Positions 1-5,625 of a stretch of 5,650 nucleotides of DNA are shown here, one piece after another. The position numbers and the translations under genes are program-made. The stretch's first letter is position 1. Every line of letters starts with the position of its first letter. The notes beneath the pieces were generated by a model, which was given only the letters and a program-made list of their open reading frames with translations, had not been told where the DNA came from and made no database searches. This stretch comes from Deinococcales bacterium (lineage in GTDB: Bacteria; Deinococcota; Deinococci; Deinococcales; Deinococcaceae). The stretch covers positions 1 through 5,650 of the forward strand of contig JACMOA010000362.1 in the NCBI GenBank assembly GCA_014378225.1, read 5' to 3'.

Positions 1-7
1 AAAGCCC

Positions 8-643
8 ATGAGCGTGCGCGTGTTGCTGGTGGACGACCATGAAGTAGTGCGGCAGGGCTTGAAGATGTTTCTGGCACTGGACCCGGAACTCGAGATTGTG
101 GGTGAGGCCGTCAACGGAAAGGACGCGGTGGAAAAAGCCGCCGAACTGCTTCCAGACGTAATTTTGATGGACCTGATGATGCCCGTCCTGGACGGCATTG
201 GGGCTACCCGGCAAATCAAGGCGCTTTTGCCTGAAATCGAGATTCTGGCGCTCACCAGTGCGCTCGAGGAGCACAAGGTCAACGGGGCCATTGAAGCAGG
301 GGCGATTGGGTACATGCTCAAAGACGCCAGTACAGACACCCTGCTCGAGGCCATTCATGCAGCGGCCCGCCGGGAAGTGCGGCTGCACCCAGAAGCGGCC
401 CGCCGTTTGGTGCGAGACTTTCGTAGTCCTGAAATGCGCGAAACCCTGACCCCGCGTGAAACCCTGATTCTGCAACTGATTGCGCGGGGCTGGTCCAACA
501 AAACCATTTCACAGGAACTCGAGCTGGCCGAACCTACCGTCAAGACCCATGTCTCGCGCCTGCTGAACAACCTGGGCCTGACCTCGAGAACCCAGGCCGC
601 ACTTTACGCGCTCAAGCACGGTATTTCGGCGCTCGAGGGTTGA
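8..643 (+). CDS. NarL/FixJ-family two-component response regulator
   Basis: A 211-residue DNA-binding response regulator, complete in the window. Residues 1-120 form a CheY-like receiver: the acidic pair D9-D10, the phosphoacceptor D55 in ILMDLMMPVLDG, the switch T83 and the invariant K105 are all present, so phosphorylation by a histidine kinase is expected. Residues about 146-206 are a LuxR-type helix-turn-helix beginning LTPRE, with recognition-helix motif EPTVKTHVSRLL. Family members bind DNA as dimers and regulate transcription in the cytoplasm. Length and domain order are normal for the family. The ATG at 8 gives the usual N-terminus (RVLLVDDHEVVRQGL), but its ribosome binding site lies at or beyond the window edge. 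The cognate kinase is often immediately upstream in such loci and would be outside the window. Target genes cannot be read from the sequence. Six CTCGAG sites fall inside, five as Leu-Glu and one (583) read as TCG AGA, Ser-Arg. Confidence 0.95.
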   Translation: MSVRVLLVDDHEVVRQGLKMFLALDPELEIVGEAVNGKDAVEKAAELLPDVILMDLMMPVLDGIGATRQIKALLPEIEILALTSALEEHKVNGAIEAGAIGYMLKDASTDTLLEAIHAAARREVRLHPEAARRLVRDFRSPEMRETLTPRETLILQLIARGWSNKTISQELELAEPTVKTHVSRLLNNLGLTSRTQAALYALKHGISALEG

Positions 644-654
644 ATTTCCCAACA

Positions 655-700
655 CCACTTTGCTTACCTATCGTATTTCGTGCAAGGCTCTCCAAAGTGG
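655..700. repeat. 8-bp inverted repeat after the response regulator
   Basis: CCACTTTG at 655-662 is the exact reverse complement of CAAAGTGG at 693-700, with a 30-base loop. It lies 12 bases after the regulator stop codon. The loop is long and no T-run follows, so it is not a convincing intrinsic terminator. It may be a weak folded 3' end or chance. Confidence 0.3.
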
Positions 701-753
701 AGCACTTCAAAACCCGCCCTCGAGAAGCTCTCTATCATGAAATCCACATCATT

Positions 754-765
754 TCTCACATGAGA
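754..765. promoter_or_regulatory. Small dyad TCTCA-CA-TGAGA, possible operator
   Basis: The arms TCTCA and TGAGA are perfect reverse complements around a 2-base centre. The site lies about 50 bases before the hydrolase start, where an operator would be expected. A possible -10 (TACACT, 770-775) sits just downstream, but I found no matching -35, so the promoter is not assigned. A dyad this short could be chance. Confidence 0.25.
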
Positions 766-802
766 CCGATACACTAAATTTCTCCAAAAACGACTGAACT
801 TT

Positions 803-809
803 AAGAGGT
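803..809 (+). promoter_or_regulatory. Ribosome binding site of the GH3 gene
   Basis: AAGAGGT lies 5 bases before the ATG at 815, a normal Shine-Dalgarno position. It supports that ATG as the start, which also gives a proper signal peptide. Confidence 0.75.
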
Positions 810-814
810 CATCC

Positions 815-2986
815 ATGTACAAAACGCTACTTTTAACCCTTGCCCTGCTTGGAACGGGTTTGGCTCAAACCGCCCCTCGAACTATTTTGCCTGAGAAGAG
901 CGCCCAAATTGAAACTCGAGTGCAGGATTTGCTGTCCAAGATGACCCTCAAAGAAAAAATTGGTCAGATGATTCAGATTGATGTGCTGCGAATGATGGGA
1001 GACCCCAACAACGAGTGGGACCGAGGCCCCCTCGAGCAGAGTTGGATGAAGATTGTACTAGACGATTATCAGGTGGGTTCCTTGCTCAGTGGGGGCGGCG
1101 CGGCCCCGGTTCCCAATACTCCCGCCAACTGGCTGACCATGACCGATAAGCTCAAAGCGTATTCGCTCGAGCGTTCCCGGCTCAGGATTCCGCTGCTGTA
1201 CGGTGTGGACGCGGTTCACGGTCATAATAATGTACAGGGAGCAACTTTTTATCCTCACAACATAGGTCTGGCAGCGGCTTTCCATCCAGAGCTGGTTCAG
1301 GAACTGGGCAAACAAACCGCGCTGGCGGTGCGTTCCACTGGAATCTTGTGGAACTTTGCCCCGGTAGCCGATTTGGGCCGAGACCCGCGCTGGGGGCGTT
1401 TTTATGAAACTTTTGGCGAGGACCCGGTGCTGGTCTCGAGCTTGGTGACAGGGCAGGTTAAGGGTCAACTCGAGGGCGGCTCAATTGCCACGGTCAAGCA
1501 TTTTTACGGTTACGGCAGTTCGGTGGACGGCAAAGACCGGGCTAATACAGTGCTCGAGGACAGTGTTCTTAGAACCTACGACCTGCCTGCCTACCGCGCC
1601 GCACTCGAGGCCGGGGCGCAAACGGTGATGGTCAACAGCGGCTCGGTGCGCGGCGTTCCGGCCCACGCCTCGAGCGACATTTTACAGAAGTTATTGCGCC
1701 AGGAGCTGGGTTTTAAGGGTGTGGTGCTGTCCGACTGGGAAGATGTACTCAAACTTCAGACCGTTCACCGCTTTGTGGGCAGCTATAAAGAAGCCATCAA
1801 AGTCTCGGTCAACAGTGGGGTGGACGTGGCCATGATTCCGCACGACGCCGCCACTTACGCCCGTTTACTGACCGAACTGGTCGCGGAAGGTGAGGTCAGT
1901 CAGAAGCGCATAGATGAAGCGGTGGGCAATATGCTGCGCCTCAAGCTCGAGGCTGGACTGTTCGAGGCCAAGCCAAAAGCCGTTTCACTCGATACCTTGA
2001 AAAATGTGGACCTGGCTAAACGGGCTGCTCTCGAGTCCATGACCCTGCTCGAGAACAAAAACAACCTGCTACCGCTCAAAAACACCTTCAAGAAACTGAC
2101 CGTGGCGGGAGACAGCGCCGACAGTGTGGAGCGTCTGCTCGGCGGGTGGAGCATCAACTGGCAGGGACTGGGTAAAGACACCGTGAGCGGGGTGTCTACA
2201 GTGTGGGAAGCCCTCAAAGTTCAAACGCCCAAAAACACCGCTCTGGTGCTGGCCACAGACCCGCTCGAGCTAAAAGCAGAAGCCGCCTCGAGTGACGCGG
2301 TGATTCTGGTGCTGGGTGAAAAGCCTTACGCAGAAGGCGATGGGGACAATTCCAATCCCACGCTGAGCACGGCCCAGATGGAGCTTTGGAAGGTGGCTCG
2401 GGCGAGTAAAAAACCGACTATTGTGGTGTTGGTGTCTGGCAGACCCCTCATCCTTCCCGAAAAACCAGACGCCCTTTTGATGGCCTACCTGCCTGGAAGC
2501 CAGGGGGCTGAAGCCATCGTGGAAACGCTGTGGGGTAAGGCCAATCCCAGCGGTAGACTCCCTTTTAGCTATCCCAAAACCGTAGACCAATTGCCCCTGA
2601 ATTACAATCGGCCCTCGAGCGCTTACACGCCGCTTTACCCTTTTGGCGCAGGACTGAGTTACACCACTTTTGCCTATGGCTCCTTAAAAGTCCAGCCAAA
2701 GGGTAACACCGTACAGGTGTCGCTAAGCGTCAAAAACACCGGCAAGCTCGAGGGAAATCACATTGTTCAACTTTTCGCAGACGGTGGCAAAGCCCAAAAG
2801 CAATTGGCGGCTTTCGCTCGAGTTTCGCTCAAAGCAGGGGAAAGCAAAGACGTGACGCTAGAGTTTCCCAGCTCAAATTTAGCTACCCTCTCGAGCACTG
2901 CACAGGGTCAGTTTGGAGGTGGAAATTTTAATCTAAGTGTGGGAACACTGGGGGTTAAGGTCGCGCTCGAAAAGCCCATCCGATAA
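815..2986 (+). CDS. Secreted family 3 glycoside hydrolase (beta-glucosidase / exo-beta-glucanase, ExoI/BglX type)
   Basis: A 723-residue enzyme predicted to remove terminal beta-linked glucose (or similar sugars) from oligosaccharides by a retaining mechanism. Residues 1-17 are a Sec signal peptide (hydrophobic LLLTLALLGTG, cleavage after GLA), so it acts outside the cytoplasm. The TIM-barrel domain carries GVDAVHG (D132), NNVQGATFYPHNIGL, RDPRWGRFYETFGEDP (R192), TVKHF (K228-H229) and VVLSDWED, where D307 is the expected nucleophile. The second domain has GEKPYAEGDGDN; E502 or E507 is the likely acid/base by comparison with the ExoI family, followed by SGRPLIL and YLPGSQGAEA. After PFGAGLSYTTF (from 609) a fibronectin-III-like domain (about 625-715) completes the usual three-domain plan. 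The barrel motifs look closest to plant and bacterial ExoI enzymes, the C-terminus to BglX. Substrate cannot be decided between beta-glucoside, beta-glucan and xyloside. The last 79 bases overlap the convergent gene on the other strand. Seventeen CTCGAG sites: ten Leu-Glu, five Ser-Ser, two with CGA Arg. Confidence 0.95.
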   Translation: MYKTLLLTLALLGTGLAQTAPRTILPEKSAQIETRVQDLLSKMTLKEKIGQMIQIDVLRMMGDPNNEWDRGPLEQSWMKIVLDDYQVGSLLSGGGAAPVPNTPANWLTMTDKLKAYSLERSRLRIPLLYGVDAVHGHNNVQGATFYPHNIGLAAAFHPELVQELGKQTALAVRSTGILWNFAPVADLGRDPRWGRFYETFGEDPVLVSSLVTGQVKGQLEGGSIATVKHFYGYGSSVDGKDRANTVLEDSVLRTYDLPAYRAALEAGAQTVMVNSGSVRGVPAHASSDILQKLLRQELGFKGVVLSDWEDVLKLQTVHRFVGSYKEAIKVSVNSGVDVAMIPHDAATYARLLTELVAEGEVSQKRIDEAVGNMLRLKLEAGLFEAKPKAVSLDTLKNVDLAKRAALESMTLLENKNNLLPLKNTFKKLTVAGDSADSVERLLGGWSINWQGLGKDTVSGVSTVWEALKVQTPKNTALVLATDPLELKAEAASSDAVILVLGEKPYAEGDGDNSNPTLSTAQMELWKVARASKKPTIVVLVSGRPLILPEKPDALLMAYLPGSQGAEAIVETLWGKANPSGRLPFSYPKTVDQLPLNYNRPSSAYTPLYPFGAGLSYTTFAYGSLKVQPKGNTVQVSLSVKNTGKLEGNHIVQLFADGGKAQKQLAAFARVSLKAGESKDVTLEFPSSNLATLSSTAQGQFGGGNFNLSVGTLGVKVALEKPIR

Positions 2987-4113
2987 ACCTCTTTCACGGT
3001 TTTACGCTCCCGCCACACCACCCTCAACACCTTCCCATCCGAGACCACTTTAGGCCCGCGCAGGTCGGAGCCAGGGGTGAAATTGAGCGCCTTTCCCCGC
3101 TCAAGCTGCCAGGATTTGCCGTCAAAGCACTTGAGGTATCCTTTTTTGAGGTCCTCGGGACCCTCAGCCCAGACCACGCAGGGCTGATTCTGGGCGTGAA
3201 CGGTCAGACTGGGGCGGTCTGCGAATTGCTTCGGGTCCACGTTGAGTGCGTCTCCCAAAAGGGTCCAGCTCGAGCCAGTCCAGCGTTTGACGTACAGGGT
3301 ATCGGCTCCACCTCTGTCCTCGAGCCACGCCACCACAGGCTGCCCGGTGACATCGAGCTGTACGGTGGGTGCAAAGGTGTAGGTGTTGGGACGAATATTT
3401 AAAGGGCCACCCAGCTTGTCCCAGAGTTTCCCGTTCCAGCGCTTGACCAGCACACTCGAGCGGGCCGCGTCTCCCTCGAGCCACACCACCACCCGCGCCC
3501 CAGACTTATCGGTGGCAAGCGCAGGTTGGGTGGCAATGGTCTTGGAGTTCAAGCTCAGCGGAGCACTCTTAGTCCATTCTAGCCCGCTCCAGCGCCGAGT
3601 CTGCACCGCGATGCCTGTTTGATTAATCTCTGCCCAGACCCACAGCGGTGTGCCGTCCTCTTCTAACTCCAAATCCCTCGAGCGGGCCGCGTAGGTCAGG
3701 TCTATGCTCTGGCGCATTTTGATTTGCGATACCCACCTCTGCCCATCCCACTGGCCAAACTGAACGATGTCCGCGTGTCCGCCGTTTTCGCTCCAGGCTG
3801 CCCACAGCGTTCCACTCGAGGCAGACCGTATGAAGACTCCTTGCGCCGCAGTTCCCTTGTCCACGTTGAGTGCTCCACCCAACTTGCGCCACACGCCGCG
3901 CTCGAGCCGCTGAACAAACAGCGGATGGTTGGCGGCGCTCACCTGCTCAACCCAGGCCAGCAGGGGACGACCCTGCGCGTCCAGACTGAAGTCCAGCTCG
4001 AGCACACTGCGTTTTGGGTTCGCGTTTTGAGCTGGAGTGGAACGCGGAATGCTCGAGGCCAGGGCGAGCGAAGTGAGCAGTAAAGCGGCGAACGGTAGTT
4101 TTAAGCGCGTCAT
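2908..4113 (-). CDS. Secreted beta-propeller repeat protein, function unknown
   Basis: A 401-residue exported protein. I chose the ATG at 4113 rather than an in-frame ATG 30 bases upstream because AGGAG precedes it by 7 bases and because it begins directly with a signal peptide (TRLK, hydrophobic 6-19, cleavage after A17-L18-A19). The mature part repeats a unit with consensus D-x-x-G-x-P-h-V-x-W-x-E, then YVKRW-x-G-x-x-W-x-x-LG-x-x-LNV. The first Trp of the units falls at residues 54, 107, 160, 211, 263, 315 and 367, a spacing of 51-53. The second Trp falls at 75, 127, 180, 231, 283 and 335. Seven such units fit a seven-bladed beta-propeller resembling sialidase- or kelch-like folds; no catalytic signature is visible, so ligand binding or a structural role is likelier than enzymology (inference). 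Cys312 and Cys329, the only cysteines in the mature protein, lie in adjacent strands of blade 6 and could form a disulphide. The last unit lacks the second Trp, and residues 376-401 are encoded antisense to the hydrolase gene. Confidence 0.85.
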   Translation of the reverse strand: MTRLKLPFAALLLTSLALASSIPRSTPAQNANPKRSVLELDFSLDAQGRPLLAWVEQVSAANHPLFVQRLERGVWRKLGGALNVDKGTAAQGVFIRSASSGTLWAAWSENGGHADIVQFGQWDGQRWVSQIKMRQSIDLTYAARSRDLELEEDGTPLWVWAEINQTGIAVQTRRWSGLEWTKSAPLSLNSKTIATQPALATDKSGARVVVWLEGDAARSSVLVKRWNGKLWDKLGGPLNIRPNTYTFAPTVQLDVTGQPVVAWLEDRGGADTLYVKRWTGSSWTLLGDALNVDPKQFADRPSLTVHAQNQPCVVWAEGPEDLKKGYLKCFDGKSWQLERGKALNFTPGSDLRGPKVVSDGKVLRVVWRERKTVKEVYRMGFSSATLTPSVPTLRLKFPPPN

Positions 4114-4120
4114 GCTGATG

Positions 4121-4125
4121 CTCCT
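4121..4125 (-). promoter_or_regulatory. Ribosome binding site that decides the propeller gene start
   Basis: On the minus strand AGGAG ends 7 bases before the ATG at 4113. It lies between that ATG and the alternative in-frame ATG at 4143, and so favours the shorter protein. Confidence 0.75.
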
Positions 4126-4174
4126 GAAGACCAACGATAGCAAAGTACAAGGTACAGCGTAAGAACAACTTTGA

Positions 4175-4232
4175 ACCCGCGTCCCTCGAGCGTTAAATTT
4201 CGCAGGGGTGTAACGCTCGAGGGACGCAGGGT
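4175..4232. repeat. Long inverted repeat with CTCGAG in both arms
   Basis: Positions 4179-4195 (GCGTCCCTCGAGCGTTA) and 4211-4227 are perfect 17-bp reverse complements around a 15-base loop. Allowing one bulged A at 4228 extends the stem by four pairs (ACCC at 4175-4178 with GGGT at 4229-4232). Each arm contains a CTCGAG site. No T-run follows on either strand, so it is not a typical intrinsic terminator. It lies between two minus-strand genes, in the upstream region of the propeller gene, and could act as a transcript-end stabiliser, an attenuating leader structure or a binding site. Confidence 0.85.
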
Positions 4233-4312
4233 AGAAAAAGCAGCATGAGGTAAATGTTCAAAGGAGAGAGGGAGTGGCGCGAGAAACGTCGTCATAGGTA
4301 GAACGGCACTGT

Positions 4313-4376
4313 CTGTCTTGGCCCAACTACGCCACCTCTCGGGGCGGGCCGCTGTCTTGGCCCAACCACGCCACCT
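4313..4376. repeat. Two 25-bp direct repeats, 39 bases apart
   Basis: Positions 4313-4337 and 4352-4376 both begin CTGTCTTGGCCCAAC and end ACGCCACCT. They differ at one base (T4328 versus C4367) and are separated by a GC-rich 14-base spacer. Each copy holds the near-palindrome TTGG-C-CCAA. A shorter word, GGTAGAAC, flanks the pair at 4297-4304 and 4381-4388. The spacing and the presence of only two copies do not fit a CRISPR array. Paired protein-binding sites, a local duplication, or part of a dispersed repeat family are possible. Confidence 0.8.
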
Positions 4377-4474
4377 TAAGGGTAGAACTCGAGGGTTGCA
4401 ATGAGGTTGTGTAATCGTTGCATTATGTTTTCGTTAAACGGCAAACTGGACTGTCAGAACCATTCCTGTGAAGC

Positions 4475-4969
4475 TCACGGATAAATCCATTGCCGCAACT
4501 CGAGCGTATTACCCGCCGCGTTGCCCGCCTGCCCGGTGTAAATGCCCATGCGCTCGAACTCGAGGTCAAAGCGCAGTTTGTGGCTCTGTTTTTGAGCGGC
4601 AAACACAAATACCACCCGGCTGGCCTCGTTGCGAACCTCGAGCGGTTTGGGGGTAATGCGCTGCACAGTTAAGCGGTTTAGATACTCGCGGCTGAGCCAA
4701 ATCTCGAAAGGAGCATTGCCCAAAGTGGATTTCAGGTTCAGCTCGAGGGTCTGGGTCTGGTGGACCCGCCCTGTCCCGCTGTATCGGGCCTCGAGATTCC
4801 CACTCTGAATTTGCTTAGTGCTAACTGGGCCTCGCCCCAGCACGCTCACGACCGCCCCCATTGCCAGCAGCAACAGCGCCGCCCAAAGCCCATAACGCAC
4901 CACTTGATGGCGCACGATGGAATCGAATTCTTGAGGGCGTTCAAACCGGACGGGAGTACGCTCGAGCAT
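4475..4969 (-). CDS. Small single-pass membrane protein with extracytoplasmic domain, function unknown
   Basis: A 164-residue protein. A GTG at 4978 in the same frame would add three residues, but that GTG is itself part of the Shine-Dalgarno sequence AAGGTG, which sits 6 bases before the ATG at 4969, so the ATG is the likely start. Residues 1-25 are charged and presumably cytoplasmic, 26-45 (YGLWAALLLLAMGAVVSVLG) form one membrane segment, and about 46-164 form a compact, probably beta-rich domain outside the membrane, ending RQWIYP. There are no cysteines and no catalytic motif. The layout (short tail, one helix, IWLSREYLNRL and a terminal aromatic-x-YP) reminds me of small uncharacterised proteins sometimes found next to DUF421/YetF genes; this is recollection only and no such gene is in view. 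Six CTCGAG sites all read Leu-Glu, one of them directly after the start codon. The gene is preceded by a long AT-rich region and probably starts its own transcript. Confidence 0.8.
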   Translation of the reverse strand: MLERTPVRFERPQEFDSIVRHQVVRYGLWAALLLLAMGAVVSVLGRGPVSTKQIQSGNLEARYSGTGRVHQTQTLELNLKSTLGNAPFEIWLSREYLNRLTVQRITPKPLEVRNEASRVVFVFAAQKQSHKLRFDLEFERMGIYTGQAGNAAGNTLELRQWIYP

Positions 4970-4975
4970 ATGTTT

Positions 4976-4981
4976 CACCTT
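4976..4981 (-). promoter_or_regulatory. Ribosome binding site overlapping an alternative GTG start
   Basis: AAGGTG on the minus strand lies 6 bases before the ATG at 4969. The last three bases of this site are the in-frame GTG that would otherwise be called as the start; no Shine-Dalgarno sequence precedes that GTG. Confidence 0.65.
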
Positions 4982-4992
4982 TTCAAATTTGG

Positions 4993-4998
4993 ATTGTA
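4993..4998 (-). promoter_or_regulatory. Possible -10 element (TACAAT) of the small membrane protein gene
   Basis: TACAAT on the minus strand matches TATAAT at five of six positions and lies about 24 bases before the chosen ATG. I found no good -35 at 15-19 bases upstream, so this is only a candidate. Confidence 0.25.
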
Positions 4999-5233
4999 GT
5001 TTAAAAATGAAAGCAAGGATGAGATGAATCCGACAAATGCAGATTTACCTCCCAATCTCTGCCCTCTAGCCAGAAAAAGTGCTCTGAGGAGGTGCAGACG
5101 CTAAATGTAGCTATTCTCGAGCGCAGAAGGTTTAATTCTAAGTTTATTAGTTTTTGTTAACAATTAAAATGGATAATTTGAAGCTTATTTAGACTAATTT
5201 TAGGGCGGAAAACCTAACTCATCTCCTCGAGTA

Positions 5234-5249
5234 TTCAATTTGAATTGAA
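5234..5249. promoter_or_regulatory. 16-base palindrome, possible operator
   Basis: TTCAATT and AATTGAA are perfect 7-base reverse complements around TG. TATAAA follows at 5255-5260 on the plus strand, but without a -35 at a good distance. In a region this rich in A and T, chance palindromes are more likely than elsewhere. Confidence 0.3.
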
Positions 5250-5437
5250 AGCGGTATAAAATAAAAAATGAGGTAGACAGGGTTTGATAAAATATATTCC
5301 AATGAATAAGGTCAATGATGGTAAACTAATATTTAAAATAAAGGCAAATACGGTTTACGTTATTAAATTAAGCCTATTTACTCTGGCCCAAAATAGTTAG
5401 AGTAATCACTATAAATTTGAATATCCCCTGTCTTTCC

Positions 5438-5471
5438 TCAAGAAAAAGTGTATGAAAATACACTGACTTGA
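5438..5471. terminator. GAAA-tetraloop hairpin, terminator-like when read on the minus strand
   Basis: AGTGTAT (5447-5453) and ATACACT (5458-5464) pair perfectly around the 4-base loop GAAA. A second helix, TCAAG (5438-5442) with CTTGA (5467-5471), closes below a small internal loop. Read on the minus strand, the 7-bp stem runs straight into TTTTTCTT, the layout of an intrinsic terminator, but the stem has only two G-C pairs. It could end a minus-strand transcript entering from the right, although no gene on that strand is visible up to the window edge. Read on the plus strand the loop is a GNRA tetraloop, a stable RNA fold. Confidence 0.4.
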
Positions 5472-5497
5472 CACTGAAGCAAAACTGAGTTTATCCT
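5468..5497 (+). promoter_or_regulatory. Sigma-70-like promoter pointing right
   Basis: TTGACA at 5468-5473 is a perfect -35. TATCCT at 5492-5497 matches four of six -10 positions, with an 18-base spacer. Transcription would begin near 5504 and run towards the right edge. The -35 overlaps the lower helix of the adjacent hairpin, so the hairpin sequence could also serve as an operator. Confidence 0.45.
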
Positions 5498-5535
5498 GAA
5501 TCGAATTAACTAGAGCACAAAACAGAAATATCCTA

Positions 5536-5625
5536 ATGTGTTATGCGGTTGAACTCAAGTGGGATGTCACCCGCCTTAAAAGTAGTGTCCCACTCGAGCG
5601 AAATCCCCACACACTCGAGTTCTAG
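5536..5625 (+). CDS. Possible short ORF or broken gene start (29 codons)
   Basis: An ATG at 5536, about 32 bases after the predicted transcription start, opens a frame reading MCYAVELKWDVTRLKSS and then two Leu-Glu pairs encoded by CTCGAG, until a TAG at 5623. The same frame stays open after the TAG to the window edge. No clear Shine-Dalgarno sequence precedes it. The Met-Cys-Tyr start is reminiscent of SRAP/YedK-type proteins, whose catalytic Cys is residue 2, but 29 residues are too few to claim this. It may be a tiny protein, a gene broken by a stop codon, or chance. Confidence 0.2.
   Translation: MCYAVELKWDVTRLKSSVPLERNPHTLEF
5554..5598. repeat. 11-bp inverted repeat pairing CTCAAG with CTCGAG
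   Basis: CTCAAGTGGGA at 5554-5564 pairs with TCCCACTCGAG at 5588-5598 with one mismatch and a 23-base loop. The mismatch is exactly the base that makes the left arm CTCAAG instead of CTCGAG. It overlaps the short ORF. Its role is unknown. Confidence 0.5.

Larger units (their letters stand above)
4114..4474. other. Repeat-rich intergenic region
   Basis: This 361-base gap between two minus-strand genes holds the long inverted repeat, the 25-bp direct repeat and three CTCGAG sites. I see no gene with a ribosome binding site. An open frame around 4110-4295 on the minus strand runs through the hairpin, has low-complexity content and is not credible. No clear promoter or terminator for either neighbouring gene was found, although the propeller gene presumably has its own promoter here. 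Confidence 0.6.
5131..5540. other. AT-rich region without a convincing gene
   Basis: GC content by hand count of 60-base lines is about 22-38% here, against about 60% in a sampled coding line. No open frame of 60 codons is present on either strand. The stretch contains small dyads (TTGTTAACAA at 5154-5163; TTAGG with CCTAA at 5200-5217; TTACTCT with AGAGTAA around 5378-5405), a tetraloop hairpin and a promoter-like pair. It could be a long regulatory spacer, decayed coding sequence or acquired DNA; nothing here separates these. Confidence 0.7.

Noticed and set aside
1058..1468. Minus-strand frame of 136 codons inside the hydrolase gene
   Set aside because: It runs opposite conserved GH3 active-site motifs; the composition is that of a shadow frame.
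2985..3003. Terminator between the convergent genes (AAACC with GGTTT)
   Set aside because: Five mostly A-T pairs with no following T-run is too weak, and it lies inside the propeller coding sequence.
3724..4083. Plus-strand frame of 119 codons opposite the propeller gene
   Set aside because: Antisense to a strongly repetitive real protein, with no ribosome binding site and no recognisable motif.
4114..4180. Promoter of the propeller gene
   Set aside because: Several partial -10-like words occur on the minus strand, but none pairs with a reasonable -35 at 16-19 bases, so no position is assigned.
4110..4295. Minus-strand 61-codon frame across the repeat-rich spacer
   Set aside because: It crosses the 17-bp inverted repeat, overlaps the propeller gene's ribosome binding site and start, and has no supporting signal of its own.
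4313..4376. CRISPR array
   Set aside because: Only two repeat copies, a 14-base spacer that is far too short, and no cas genes in the window.
4760..4999. Plus-strand frame of 79 codons
   Set aside because: It lies opposite the small membrane protein gene, has no ribosome binding site, and its codons mirror the real gene; the minus-strand gene has a membrane helix and a proper start.
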